From: Zingiber officinale
Taxonomy: Eukaryota > Streptophyta > Magnoliopsida > Zingiberales > Zingiberaceae
Length of the DNA: 64,000 bases
Reading direction: 5' to 3'
Assembly: GCF_018446385.1 (NCBI RefSeq)
Contig: NC_055998.1
Location: 20,391,173-20,455,172, forward strand
Shown here: in pieces, positions 9,017-35,600 of the stretch
Numbering within the stretch: position 1 is the stretch's first letter
Layout of the letters: the number at the start of each line of letters is the position of its first letter
The notes under the pieces: generated by a model
Told to the model about the DNA's origin: nothing
Databases searched by the model: none
What the model saw: the letters and a program-made list of their open reading frames with translations, nothing else
Position numbers and translations under genes: made by a program

Positions 9017-12000
9017 ATGGCGTTAATCCCGATCTCGCTCGCCGTTTCGATTCTGTTGCTGATCGATGCCGTTCCCTTGGCGTCCTCGACGGGGCCGCTC
9101 AATTGCTCTGACGTGGCCCGTGTTTGCACCTCCTTCCTCGCCTTCAAGGCGGGTCGACGTCCCGACGTCGCCCAAATCCAGAGCATGTTCGACGTCTTCC
9201 CCGAGGACGTCACCGTCGACGAGGGCAGCAGTCCCGGGTACGTCTTCGTGCGCAAGAACTGCTCCTGCCTCGCGGACAAGAAGTATCTTACAAACACCAC
9301 TTTCACCGTGCGGGAGGAGACGAGCTCGGTGTACCCGGTGGTCGCCCAGACCTATGGGGGGCTCGCCTTCCTGCCCAACGTGACCCAGCGGTTCGCTCGC
9401 TCCAGAGCCGTCATCTCCCTCCACTTACTCTGCGGGTGCTCCAGCGGTCTGTGGAATTATCTGATGAGCTACGTGATGGAAGAGGGAGACTCGATCGCGT
9501 CGTTGTCGAGTAAGTTTGGGGTTAGCATGGACAGTATTGAGACTGTGAATGACATGTCCGGTCCGAATGGTGTTGTCGTTGGAGAAGTCTATTACATCCC
9601 ACTGAACTCTAGTAAGCATCGTTTTCCTTCTCTCTCTTTTTGTATTATTGTACTACACGATCACCATTTTTTCTATCAAATAGATACATTTCTTATTGAA
9701 TCAGTACATTAATCACTTAATTATATAATGGAAATGTGTTGTCAGTCATAATCAGTTAAACTATAGCCTCGATGAACTCTGAGGACTGTGGACGATGAAG
9801 ACCACAAAGTCAACTTAAAGAGGAGAGAGAGATTTTGTGGATTAAATAAGTGCAGGGAAATTGGGAAGATGATCCTAGTTCTGAGAGACGAAAACTTCCA
9901 TGTTGGTTATATTACAACAAATACTTCTGATACTTTGACCTAGCTTATAAAGAAATGTTTAGATTTATTTCACTTGAAAAACTATACTTATGTCTATTTT
10001 TTATCCCCAATAAGTTGAGGTATGGTACCGGTCTATGTCTTGATTAATTCACATAACACGTTATTGCACAAAACTTAATCATTTTCTTTAATTTGTTACA
10101 TAAATATTGGTCCGCCTCAGAACTCATCTGCTCAAAACCAGACAGAAAACCTGTTTTTTTTTTAAAAAAAAATGATTAAACTTCTTCATTTACATTGGTT
10201 CAAGAAGGCAACTCAAAAGGTTTGGTGCCTTTTTATATATAAATAATTCCAATTTACCATCTTTGCAAGGAAACAAGGCCTTATCTTCTATTTCCATTCT
10301 GCTTTTTTTTCACCATTTAAAGTGTTTCTCTACTTACATTTGCCACATTTTGTTTTAGTTAGCTGATACTTCAGGCTTCATGATTTTTGCCCTTTTGTAG
10401 TTCCTGGCTTGCCTTATTCTGTAAACAATGGATCCTCTCCTTCTTCTGCACCTACTTCATCAGAAACATCTGTTACATTCTCAGGTATGATCTAATTGTT
10501 TATGTTTGTATGTGTTTTTCTGGTCCATTCATCTCTAAATGCATATTCCTTTCAAGTTTATCCTTGGTGATTTAGTAGTTGCTTGGATGAAGATATATTA
10601 GATACACCATGCCATTAGTTTCGTTCCATTGATTCTGAAATTTGTTCTCTTTCATTGTTTAAATGAATATTATTGATGATTCCTTGTTTTTCTTGTGTAT
10701 TTTTATAACCAAAATGAACTTCACTAGAAATTTCTTATCACTACTAATCTTTTTTTAATCCTCCCTTCCCCAAGAAAAGAAAAAAAAACTCATTCATTCA
10801 CTTGGAATGTTCCAATTGTGAAACTGTTCCTGAATTAAATATTATGTTCCTGCAGGCAATTCTATGCATAATTCTGCTGGATTCCCTTATGGGTGGGTTT
10901 TCGGTAGTATGGGTGCTTCTGTACTTCTTGTAATTTTGGTTTTATTTTCCTTTCTTTCTTTCAAGTCCTTCAATTCAAGGAGTCAAACAAAAGATCCTGA
11001 AAGATCAGTGTCCCATAAGTTCCACATCCTCCGGAACACTAGTTTCTGTTATTCTTCAGGAAGGTACCTTTGTTGCAATTCTGGAAATACAAAGGCATCA
11101 ACAGGGGATGCAGGAAGTCACCATGCTAATATTCCCAAAGGTTTGCTTGCGATCCACTTTCATTTTACTTGAGATCTGAACATAATGGTTTAAGTTTTTC
11201 CCTACCATTATTTATGGGTGTTCTAAAAAGCTAATTAGATTTACATGTACTGGCGATTCTACAAAGATGTGGAAAACTAATTTGTTACTGGAAAAAACTT
11301 TCAAATGACTTTGCTCAATATCAACTGAAACGCAAGAAACTTGATGCCTAGCTTTCTGTTAATGTTGGTGGATGTTGAGGACATATTTACTTTGTTAGTG
11401 TAGTTTCCGACCGAGAGAAAATGAAATAAGGATTTGAAGAGCTGGTTGGATTGCAATTATCTCCACATCAAATATGTCTTTTGATAAATACTCAGAATCT
11501 TTAAATCAGCAAAAAGATGTTTGTAGTTATACTTTTTCTTTGTAACTGCTGATACAGATACTATAGAATATAGATAATACCTTGATTTATATATGTGATT
11601 CACATGCTTGTTGCTGTAATATTTGGATAATATATTATAAGCTGTCTGTTGGAGGTTCTACCTTGGGAATAATAGTGCATCTTTCTGTTTGTAATTACAC
11701 TTTAACCCACCGTTATGCACAACCTTGCACTTTCTTCTATTTTTCCCCCATTATTTGTGCAGTATAACAAGTATAGTTTGTCCTTCAGGCATGGCTGGTG
11801 ATGCACTTGACATAGAGAAACCAATTGTTTTCAAGCACGAAGAAATATTTTCTTCTACAGATAACTTTTCTGATTCAAATCTACTGGGTCATGGTCAGTA
11901 TGGTTCTGTCTATTATGGGGTCCTTCGGGACCAGGTTAGTAGAGCTAACTTCCAAGAAAAATTTAAACTTCTAGCGTGACTATATTTTAATTGGTTATTA

Positions 12001-15000
12001 TGATGTTTAGGAGGTTGCAATAAAAAGAATGACAGCTTTGAAAACAAAGGAATTTATGGCTGAGGTGAAAGTACTCTGCAAGGTCCATCATGCTAGTCTG
12101 GTAAAACTCTTTAAAACACAAGAAAATGCTTCTTTAGTTTGCATTAAGTGGATTCTATTTCTTTAATGTTTTTTTTTCATTTTAATTCACTTTTGTCAAG
12201 GTAGAATTGATTGGTTACGCTGCAAGTGATGAGGAGCTGTTCCTGATATATGAGTATGCTGAGAAGGGTTCGCTCAAGAATCATCTTCATGATCCACAAA
12301 CCAAGGGTACGATCTCAACATCACGCACTCCTTAATGCAGATAAGATAAAGTGACTTAATTTGAGTAATAGAATTCCTGATGGTGCTTCTGAAATGTGAA
12401 AAGCTTGTATCTTTTGTTTAGTTCAATTGTATCTAGTAGATCCCATTTCTTCTTTCACATAACATCATGAACATGGAAATGAGAAATTTGAGGTATTATT
12501 GGTTGTAAACATGGAGTTTGTTTCTGAGAAAATATGTCATTGTGGTGCTGAAAGGGATTATGGATAGAAAAAAAAATAATGGAGCAATGCCAAGCATTAA
12601 TACCATGTGCTTTGACAACTTAGATTTGGTTCTCCCTTGTTCTAATTCAGTTCTTTTATCATACAAAAGGCAGATATGTCTCCCTAGTTAATTATTGTCC
12701 CTCGACCATTCATTATAATTTTTTCTCTTGGGATAAACCTCGGCTTAAGAGGTCTAGTGATCCTTTATAGGATAATTTGTGTGGTCATGTTGCAATAATT
12801 GAAAAACATAATTATTAAAGAGTTGTCAGATAAAGATTCCACAAATTTTGTGGTTAGGAAACTGAAAAAGAGGTGGATGGAAGCTAGACCTTGCCCCATT
12901 GTGGATGTTCTGAACCAAATTTTGTAATACGGCTGTGCTCTTGAAAATGAAAAATTGGGCAAGTATGATAGTAGCTGAAGTTCAACATAAATTTAAACGG
13001 CTTAACATGCTGACTGTTTAACTTCTAAAAGATAACAATGTCCTTAGATACTCTCCATCGCTGAGGCATCTTCACTGGCAACCTTTTCTTTGAAGATTAT
13101 TTAGGTTGGACGTTGGATTGCTGGTTGCATAACCGGTTGGAACTAGGAAAGTATTCATATGGCTCAAAATTCTTGCAAATTTTAAAGCCTCGATATAAAA
13201 AAATAATCAATGATGCCATGTTTTCAGTTACAGTAGTAGTGCCCTAGTATGACAGCTATAAGCCTATAAATACATATATATCAGGCCAGACCTTATCAAA
13301 TCCAGATTGTAAGCAATTCTATTTTTGGATATTCTGCTTAATTTTTTATCAAAGAATGTTTATGCTACTTGCATTTAATGAGTCATGGAAATATGTCTTA
13401 TTTTCTTGTTAGGTTCTTAACATTATTGTTGCACAGTAATGAAAAAATCTTTTCTAATGAACATGTTCAAGTCTGTCTTGCTAACCTGCCTATGATTTCA
13501 TGAATATTTTTCATGACAATATTTGACAAAATTTACTTCTGATTTGATTTTTAGGGAATACATCACTATCTTGGATATCTAGGGTTCAAATTGCACTTGA
13601 TGCTGCCAGAGGACTAGAATATATTCATGAGCATACCAAGAACCATTATGTTCATCGAGACATCAAGACAAGCAATATTCTACTTGATGGTTCTTACAGA
13701 GCTAAGGTTCATCCTAACTCGTAGCTTTGCTAATTATATTTTTGTTCTTTGGACATTAACATGGTGCACTCTTCCTTTGTATAGATCTCAGACTTCGGGC
13801 TCACAAAACTTGTTGCATCAACAATTGATGGTGAAGCTTCTACTACTAAGGTTGTTGGCACTTTCGGTTATTTAGCTCCAGAGTAAGTAGACGAAGGAAC
13901 ATTTTAGCAGTTCTTATAAGATAGTTAATAAATATAAATTTTATAATCTGTATCAGATACTTGCATGATGGTCTTGCCACCACAAAAAGTGATGTTTATG
14001 CATTTGGGGTTGTCATTTTTGAGCTAATATCTGGCAAGGAGGCAATAACAAGGACAGAAGGAAGAGTTCTGGCAAACCCTGAAAGGCGTTCATTAGCATC
14101 TGTGGTAAGCATTCACTTTCTTATTCATCTTTTGAAGCTAAAACCTTTAATTGTTAATTACCATTTAGCTCAATTACTGGACTCCTATCAGTTGCTTGCA
14201 AATGATAATTCAACCTTTAAATATCAATGGTTTTGCTGAATATGCTGTTAGAATGCTAGTTCTTTCAGCCCGTACAGCTGTTGCAGGCTTTCTTACTAGA
14301 TAATCCGCTTGATCTACTAAAATGAAAGAGTATCTGTCAGGATAAATGAATTCAGTCTCTCATTTTCATTCAAATAAATTAATTGCACGCCAAATTTTTT
14401 ATGTATGCCTTCCCGTCCCAATTGAAGAAAGAAATACTAACAAAATTAAAGAGGAGAACAAGTAACACTCCTTTTTTATACTTAACTCGTCCCACTGATA
14501 TGACATATAGATTAGGTTACTATGCTTAGGATATACTCTCCTTTTTAATTCCATATGATTGGACTCATCCATTGGGCATGCCCAAGTTTCAGGGTTTAAG
14601 TTGGACTCGAACCTCTTGAACTTAAACACGTGTATTAGCGTCTTTTACACTATTGATTCTGCTAGCAGTTAATTACAATTAAGCATTTTCTTACCTCTAG
14701 ACCACTGAAATTTTGCAGATGTTAAATGCACTGAGAAACTCCCCAAATTCAATGAGCATGGAGAGCCTGAAAGGTTATATTGATCCCGCTTTGATGGATC
14801 TGTATCCCCATGACTGTGTCTACAAGGTATGTTCAGACAAGCCATCTGTTCATTCTCAAGTTTCCAAATGGCTTCTCATTTCTCCAAAACTCAGATGGCA
14901 ATGTTGGCAAAGCAATGCGTGGACGAAGATCCTATCTTACGGCCAGATATGAAGCAAGTGGTGATCGCTATCTCCCAAATTTTGTTGTCCTCCATCGAGT

Positions 15001-15059
15001 GGGAGGCTACGTTGGCCGGGAACAGCCAAATCTTTAGTGGCCTTGTCCAAGGAAGGTGA
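9017..15059 (+). CDS. LYK3: LysM receptor-like kinase, LYK3 type
   Basis: Plasma-membrane LysM receptor kinase of the chitin/LCO perception family. Eleven exons join in frame to 658 codons: 9017-9611, 10401-10484, 10856-11140, 11789-11934, 12011-12100, 12201-12306, 13555-13706, 13785-13882, 13957-14104, 14719-14826, 14895-15059. The signal peptide is residues 1-24. The LysM ectodomain has CxC pairs C82-S-C84 and C139-G-C141. The transmembrane helix is about 241-262. The kinase has P-loop GHGQYGSV (355-362), Lys375, Glu388, HRD 469-471, DFG 489-491 and APE 517-519, so it appears catalytically competent. The C-terminus [13 protein letters not shown] matches the LYK3 clade. An in-frame ATG at 8975 would add 14 residues before the signal peptide; 9017 is preferred. 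Exon 1 is GC-rich. In Arabidopsis LYK3 links immunity with ABA responses; here this is only inferred. Confidence 0.9.
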
Positions 15060-15537
15060 TTAGTCGAACCCTTTGAATAAAAAGAAAATGAGAAGGGACA
15101 AAAAATTTCTTTTCTAGCTCAATGCTTTGGGGTTCTTTTTATAAAAAATTGTGTTCTCATGTGTTGACCTGAGTTGTGTATATGGTCACCCTTTTGTGTG
15201 TTGTGGGTTGTTGATTAAATATTTAGCCATGTTCTATGAGCACGTATTGATTTGGGATGAATATGACTAGATGTGAATTTTGTTTCAGATAAATGTATTA
15301 ATAATTCATTGAATTGTGGTTCCTAAATTCGATGAAGATTGCTTCTCTTCTCTTTTTGAATACCCTACTTATATATTTTTTTTATATATAATTGGTGGAG
15401 TCGGTTGGATGAGATTTTATTTAAGAAGAAAAAAAACCCAAATCAAAACCGATCTAGGGGTGAAAAATCTAGCTAAAAAATTGGCTATTCAAAATGTTTT
15501 TTCATGAACCAACCAAATAAGTAAGAAGTATATTTTA
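15060..15537. other. 3' flank of LYK3
   Basis: AT-rich 3' UTR and spacer. A 63-codon frame at 15316-15507 is low-complexity and has no support. Confidence 0.4.
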
Positions 15538-16658
15538 TGGGGCGTTTGGTTCTTTCCTAAGAATAGAAATTGAAATGAGAATCATAGTATTATAGAATGA
15601 GAATGGGTATGAGCATGGATATCACTTTTAAAAGTTATGTTTGGTTAGTTGAATATTTTCTATCGGAATCAATCAAAATTTTCTTTTTAACCCTTAAAAG
15701 AAAATTAAAAAAAAATAGATGTGAGAGAAAGTTGAATGTGAGAGAAAAATATGATGAGAGAGAAAGTGTGATGGGAAAGAATGAAGAGAGAGAGAGAAAG
15801 TGTGACGAGAGAAAATGAGAAAAGATAGTAGATGAGAGAGAGCGTGATAATAAAAGATGAGAGAAAAAATATGATGAGTGAGAAAATATGATGAGAGAGA
15901 AAGTGTAATGAGAAAAAAAAGAAGAAGAGAGTGTGTGATGAGAGAGATTGAGGAGAGAGAAAGTATGATGATAAAGAAAATGTGATGAGAGAAAAAGTGT
16001 GATGAGAAAAAAATAGAAAATCAAATGTGATCGGAGATATTGAGGAGAGAGAAAACATGATGAGAGAAAAAGTGTGTTAAGAAAAAAAGGGAGAGATTGA
16101 AGAGAGAGAAAGTGTGATGAGAAAAAAAAAGAAAAGAGAGTGATGTGAGAGATTGAGAAAAGAGAGGAAGTATGATGAGAGAAAATGTGTAATGAGAAAA
16201 AAGAGGGAAGAGAGTGTGATGGAAGAGATTAAAGAAAGAGAAAGTGTGATGAGAAAGAAAGTATAATGGGAAAAAAGAGTAAGAAAAGTGTGATGAGAGA
16301 GATTAAAGAGAGAGAAAGTGGGTAATAAAATGAGGAGAGAGAAAATATGATGAGAGAGAACAAGTAGAGAGAAAGTGATATGAAAGAAAAATTAAATAAA
16401 TATATTTTGATATTTGATATTAAAAGGGAAAATTTTAATTTTTGGTCAAGAGTATTTTGAGAATAAGGAAATATTTTAATTGTTGAAAATAGGGTAATGA
16501 CTCATTAAAGGGGAGAGACATGGAAATGAGTCATTACCCAATTATAAGGATTCATTCCCTTATTTGTATTCCCATTATTATAATCCAAACATCAACAATG
16601 GAAATCAATGATTACTATTCCCATTCCCCACTCTTATTCCCCTAAACCAAACGCCCCC
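15538..16658. mobile_element. Tourist-like (PIF/Harbinger) non-autonomous element with GA-rich core
   Basis: Terminal inverted repeats GGGGCGTTTGGTT (left) and AACCAAACGCCCCC (right) and a TTA duplication (15535-15537, 16659-16661) are typical of PIF/Harbinger elements. The ends also pair deeper (GAATGAGAATGGG against CCCATTCCCC-type sequence). The central 600 bp is a degenerate (GTGATGAGAGAGAAA)n-like purine tract. No transposase. It sits between the convergent LYK3 and synthetase genes. Confidence 0.8.
15715..16385. repeat. GA-rich degenerate tandem repeat
   Basis: Purine-rich array of variants of GTGATGAGAGAGAAA within the Tourist-like element. Long minus-strand frames across it are Ser/His/Phe-rich artefacts. 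Confidence 0.85.
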
Positions 16659-16820
16659 TTAATATCAGAATACAAATGTGTAAGACGTCTTGAGAAAAGA
16701 ATCGCTATAAATCATGAAAATAAATTAACTTATTCAAACTCCTAGTTAATTCAAAACTCCTTCGTCCTGAGTCTTACAAGGGAATAATAAAGAATGGCCT
16801 CGCAGAAGCAAGAACATGAG

Positions 16821-29419
<12,599 letters not shown>

Positions 29420-30376
29420 GTTTATCCACTATACAGCCGGCGGGGCTTTGGACCCGTCCTTTGTGGTGCCGCTGAATCCAGTCCTCCTGTTTGGGTTGGT
29501 GGCGGCTCTCGAGAATCGCTCGGAGACAAAAGAGGCCTCGATCAGACCTTCGGCACTAGGAAGAGAAGTCGTGTTCCCCTTGGTCGGTGTTGGAGGTGGC
29601 GCGGGCGTGCGAGGGGAAAGAGAAAGCGGCAGGCGGAGAGAGTGCCGGTATTAGGGAGCCGGAATCGATGAAGTTGAGCGAGGAGCGCTTAGAAGGTCAG
29701 GGGAAGGTGGTCGGAAAGCAGCAGCGATGATGGCGGCGGCGTGGAAGTGCGGGGAGCACCGAGGAACAGATAGGAGAGGGAGAGCTGCAGCCAAATAAAG
29801 AAATAGCGAATAGGGATAAGAAATAATATATTTTATCATATCCCCCAACATTTACATTATTTTAAACATGCCCTAGAGTTTCCAAATTGCCAGATTCCCT
29901 TATAATTTTGAAAATGGCATTCACAATTCAAAAATTCTACAATCATCAATACAATTTAACCGAATGATAATATAGAAAATTATAAGATAAGAAAATTACG
30001 GGCATCAATTTGTCAAATTTTTAACAAAATATTTACAAACTTAAAACTCATAGGGGTGATTTCAAAATATTATATAAATCTTGAGGGAAAAAATAAAACT
30101 TTTCCTTTGTTTCTCATTTAAAAAAAAACTCACCGTGTCCATAACATTTATCTCATTTCAAAAGTGCCTTGTGGAATTTTAAAATTATCCAAATAGCATG
30201 TATTTTTTATAATCTTACTGGCCAAAAATTAAAAGAGCCCTTTTATGTTTCATCGAAGCAATGATAACCCACCTCAACCTATTTTCATTTTATATCATTA
30301 TCGATCCTATTTAAAAACGGAAAAGATTATATACTGGGCAAGCGGATCTGAAATTAATTGTGTGAAAACTCTCAAT
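29420..30376. other. Synthetase promoter side and AT-rich spacer
   Basis: 29420-29760 is GC-rich and holds the presumed 5' UTR/promoter of the minus-strand synthetase; plus-strand frames here lack any family signal. From 29820 the DNA is AT-rich with no recognised feature. Confidence 0.4.
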
Positions 30377-30871
30377 TAGGAGTATAAATGAATCAAATTA
30401 TTCATGAGTTATTTGAAATTCGATTTTATAAAAATTCGTTTGAGCTCGTTTAATAAGATTTGTTAAGATAAATAAATCAAGTTTAAGTTTCACAATACTT
30501 GACTTGTTAAATCATAAATATGTTCGTTAGTTGAATCAACTTTTAAATAAAAAAATAATAGTTTTGATATTAAATTTATAGATTTTATATTCTACTTATG
30601 AAAAATATAGACAAATATATTAAATTTATTTATTAGAATAAAATTATAAATTTTAATAAGAATATTATAATTTTCTCTAAATATATCATTTAAATTTTAA
30701 TGAATATTTAAATTCATAATTTATATTTATTAAACTCGAATAAGCTCATGAGCCATGAATATATTCGTTAAATAAAGTTCAAGCTCGACTCGATTATAAA
30801 CGGGTCAAACTCAAACATTCAAAAGTTCGGCTCGGCTTGGCTCGGCTCAGTTCGACTCGATTACACCCCTA
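30377..30871. mobile_element. Second non-autonomous hAT element
   Basis: Ends TAGGAGTATAAATGAATC and, inverted, TAGGGGTGTAATCGAGTC resemble the element at 27947-28579. Flanks CTCTCAAT (30369-30376) and CTCTCAAC (30872-30879) match at 7 of 8. AT-rich interior, no transposase. Confidence 0.8.
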
Positions 30872-31690
30872 CTCTCAACTAGAAGAAAGGTTACTCCAGA
30901 TGATCCTGCGTGTAAAAAAGAACGTCAATAATCGGGTCAGGGAATGGTCCTAGCGCAGACACTCCGGCGCTCAAGTCAGTGACCGATCAAGTATAAGGCG
31001 ATGAATAATAGTAAGATGAATAATGGATGAGTAATGTAGTGTAGCATTTTTCTCATGTAAGTGTACTTGCGCCTGTAGGTGGAGATCCCATTTTATAATA
31101 TTATTGTTCTTCTGTACATGAATCTTGATGCATTGTTAAAAAAGGATAGACTCTCAAAATGAACCCATAATTTCTGCAAAGAAGCTTCCATCATATAGCT
31201 GGCACAGGGAATATTCCCTTGATTCTCTGATAGTTGTTGCACAAAACTATAAGAAGGAATGTTGGATTGAGGAGCCCTTAATATGCTTAGCTGGCAAACC
31301 GACCAAATTCCCTCTACAATACGATCGGTTGTAGCATGTAAGAGCAGTCAGATCAGATTTAAGGAAAGTTATCAAGGACTCGGTCTTCACCCGACCTCTC
31401 TGTTTGGTCAAAAATTCTGATTTGACCAAGTGTCTAGTATGCCCGATTGGACCTATGATCTAATCACCTAGATCACTCAGTCGAAATAGTAGATCGTGTT
31501 ATCTTGAGTGGTGAAGAGGACTTTCTCTGAATTGTACTGGCTTAGCTTGGGGCTTTATCAATAATGAAGGACTTGTGATTCGACCGAACCAAGAGTTTGA
31601 TCGAATGACCGCTCGATCGAGACGACCAACCGTGCTGACCCCAAATATTTAACCCTCCTTGATTTTGACTAAAGTTTGAAGGAGAATTTG
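30872..31690. other. Unassigned repeat-like stretch, possible gypsy LTR remnant
   Basis: No gene. Composition (CGATCGAGACGACC, ATTTAACCCTCCTTGATTTTGAC) resembles plant LTR sequence, but no second copy is present in the window to prove it. Confidence 0.35.
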
Positions 31691-32617
31691 CGCTTTCGAA
31701 AAGCAAAATGGAGGTATATTTTAAAACTAATTTTAATAGTTTTCTAATGTTAAAAAATAGTTTTGAAGTACCCAGGGATGAAAACAGAGAACACAAAGAG
31801 GAACACCTGTAGAACAAAAAGCAGGAGGTCGATTTTGTGGTTAACAGAAAAGTAGAATTCCATCTGTTAATCGTACTACCACCACAAGAAGCCAACCAAA
31901 TCAGTGCTTACAACTCCGCCAAAGACATCTGGGAGAAATTCCTGTAGCTCTATGAAAGCACCTCAGAGGCCAAGCTAGTGAAACGAGACATCCTCTGGAA
32001 TCAGCTAATAAACCTCCGGATGAACAAGGGAGAGAAGATGGCTCAACTCCAAGCAAAGATCAAGGAATTAATCACCAAACTCAATAACCTTGGAGAGTCG
32101 GTAACGAATCAGTACTCAATCTGATAGCACTCAATGCCTTTTTGAGAACACAAGAATGATCATCCTTAGTAGATGCATACTACATCTCTAAGGACTTGGA
32201 AGTAAGTACCCTAGAAAAGTTATTTTCAACTTTCAAATTAAACAAGTCTCGATGTGTAAGAATTTCAAAAGAAATAGAGTCAAGTTAGAACCTAGCCTTG
32301 CAAGCCAAGAAGGACGAACCTGATTCCGACACATTACTCGATGAAGATGAAGCTACATTTATGGTAAGAAAGTTTAGAAAATTCATTAAGTCTAAAAGTT
32401 TAACAAGTCATAAAGTTTCCAAGAAGCAAACGAAAGGTTCAGTGTTATAACTGTCAAAAAGAAGGGTCATCAAGGACAACTTCTCAAAACTAAAGGAGAA
32501 AGATAAGAACAAAAGGCCAACATGAACGAAGCACAAGAACCTAAAGGTGGCGTGGGACGTATCATCATCATTAGAGTCAAAGATTGAAGTATACGCTGAA
32601 CTTGCACTTATGGCAAG

Positions 32618-35600
32618 TGTAAAATATAGCACTCAAATAATATTTAAATAATAAGATTATTGGACAAATAATCTTATTAGATTTTTCAGGAATTTTTAGA
32701 AATTTTCTGGGAATTTTTCGGAGTCCGTTTGTCGTAGTTTAAGGGGATCATTTATAGGCTAAGTGGAAGCCCGCTTAAAATACCTAAAAGTAGGAGTTGA
32801 TTGAGGAAACCAATTTAGGGTTTAATTAGATTAAACTAAATTGATTAATTAAAAACCTAAGTTTTATTTATCCCTCCTTCTCCTCCACCGATTACCCCTC
32901 TTCCTCTCCCTCACGCGCCGCCTCTCCCGAACACTTATCGCCGCCACCTCCTTTAGCCGACGGTGAGCCCTCGCGCGACCTCCGCCTTCTCCTCACCTAA
33001 CTCGGCCGCTAGCCTTGTTGCGCCGATTTCTCTTCTCATCCCATGTGAGCGCGACGGAGGCCAGTCCACCACCGGATCGCCGATCCACGTCGTCGCCCCT
33101 TCTGTCTTTCTTTGTGTCATCTTCGCCCAACACCTCGACGTTGTCCATTGCTGTGTTGCCGAAGGACACCAGTTGAGCTGTGCCCTCATTTCCACCCGTC
33201 TCCTTGAGCTTGACGTAACCGCTGGATACTCCTCGCACTCGACCGCCTAGCCGCCCTCTCCGATTCCCCGTGCCCTAGCTTCACCGCTGCTTTTCACTGG
33301 AGTCGCTCCAATTGAAGCCGCACCGACGTCTCTGCTCTCTCAGCCGATTTTCTGTCGTCTGCGCCGTGCCCTAGCTTCCATCACAGCTGATCTTCACTGA
33401 TTGCCACACTCTGCTTTGGGGCGACACCATGGTAGTATTTGGTTTTCTTCATAGAGGAGGTTACGGATCTTATCAAGGGGAAAGGTAATGTTTAGAAATG
33501 GATTAGCATAGATTGTTTTTCCATTATATGTATTGGTGTGTGGAGATTTTGATATTTAGCTGCTTCTTGTGGTTTCAGCTAGCACTATTTGCCGACGATC
33601 CACAGTTCAGTCCATCATTTCTGGAAGCCACCTTTCTCAGTTGTGAGTCCACAAAGGAGTCTTCCTATTAGGGTGAGTTGTTGGAATTAGTTTATATTTA
33701 TCTTAAGCTGAGTTGAGTATGGAATGTTATGAATAGTTGAGATTGTTATAGTTTTGGTTAATTGAGTTAGATGAATTAAGTAGAATAGAGTCATGATGCC
33801 TAGTTGATTTAAGATGTGGATTAAATGATGTATTAATTGAGGATTTGTGTTGATGAATTGGAAGGGAATAATTAAGTTTTAAATAACGACTTGTGGTTGA
33901 TTGAGGATTATTAAATCAATTGACTGATATGATCAATTAAGCTTGCATTTGGATTATGGTTTGAGGTTGCTAATCTACACTTAGTTGGTTGGGATTGATT
34001 TGGTGACGTAACAGATCTGGAATTCGATGGAATGTTAAAGATGGAGATCAGATTTCATGGTATGTGGTGGTTTGGTTAGCATTGATCTATGTTTGTTTAA
34101 ATTGGTTGGACTATGGAGTTATTAGGGTTATTGAATTTAATGTAGTTATGATTGATGGTGAAAGAGATTAGTCCATTTTATTGAGATAAAACAAGTAGAG
34201 TTGATTCATGATGTCTAATAGGTGATACAATGGATTAAATGATGGATTTATAGATTTGATTATGATTGAGAAGATTAAAGGAATCATAGATGTGTGTAAT
34301 TGATGTTAATCATATCGATTAGGGTTTCCCCTAATTATTTTAGGTTTTAGGGTTTAGCTAGTTATTGCATATGTGGTTAGCTAAACTGTATTTTGTGTGA
34401 TTTGCAGGGCGTTAGTTTGAGACGAGCGTCTCAACAGGGGATTGTTTAGCTCGATCTACATTTAAGGCGGGTACTTCTTGCTTTGTCTCTTTGGTATTTT
34501 GATCCTAGTGCATGAGCTTTATGTTCAGATAGTTGTTGTATCTATCTTGACTCCACTCTTAGTTTTCTTGCGTTTGATACTTCCACTCAATCTTTGAGCT
34601 ACTCGTTTCTGTATCTATACAGTCTCTCGTTGCTATTCATGATATTTAGCAGATACTATATTACTAGGTATTGGATACCAGATACCAGACATTAGATAGT
34701 AGGTATTGGATATATGGACACCTGATACCATGTTTACCTGCTTTGATTGCTGTTTATTTACACACCTTGCTGAGCTTCTGTTTATATATATATGATGACT
34801 GCTGCATTATTCGCATCATGTCATTGCATGCATGCCGGCGACCATGTCTCCCTTGTGGTTGAGAGGGTCATTGGCCAGGGCCGCACGCTCGGCCACTCAT
34901 GGGTAGTGGCGGCTGGAGCGTGCCGCTTGTCCTGTCGTGCCACACTCGGCCACTCATGGGTAGTGGCGGCTGGAGTCGCGGCCAGCAAGGACCCCCGTCG
35001 CAGACGTAGCTATTCAGCTACTATGCAACTGTCCACTCGGTCACTCGAGAGTAGTGGCGGTTGGAGTGTTGTACAGTTGTCATTGATCCGGCCTCTCGAC
35101 CATACATGGGTCGTGGTGCAGAGAGGTGGGCGGGATGACCATCCGTGCATACGCTGTTATTACTATACTTGTTGATACTGCTGTTTGTTATGCTGCTGTT
35201 GCTAGATTATGCTGCTGTTGTTTATTTATATTGTTATGCTTACATAGGTTGAGATTTATACCTGTGATATGTGTTTAGACACTGGCTTACTTACTATTGA
35301 CCTGTATACACCTCACATGATACCATGTAGTTATGAGCAGTACTGTAGCTGGACTTTGCTACACCTACCCTCCATTACTAGCCTAGGATATGGTTTCAGG
35401 TATGGACACTTATTATGATATCACTGTAGTATCTGATATTTCCATCCGAGACTGTATTCCTTTGCATTCCTAGTTCTTTACTATACTCATGCACTATCTG
35501 TCTATTACCCGCTGAGTCTTTATACTCACCACCCCGTATATTGGTAATTTCGCCAAGTAGCAGGTAAAGGATTTATGGAGTCGCCTGGAGAGCCTATCCG

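Noticed and set aside
9023-9513. Alternative frames of 105-133 codons over LYK3 exon 1
   Set aside because: Shadow frames of a GC-rich exon; the LysM frame carries the signal peptide and CxC motifs.
15635-16058. Minus-strand Ser/His/Phe-rich proteins of 117-129 residues
   Set aside because: Read through the GA-rich tract of the Tourist-like element; low complexity only.
32963-33250. Open frames repeated at 32963-33250 and 42373-42618 and at 34792-35175 and 44188-44571
   Set aside because: They are the same positions of the two LTRs, have no start context or family similarity, and the conservation is due to LTR identity.
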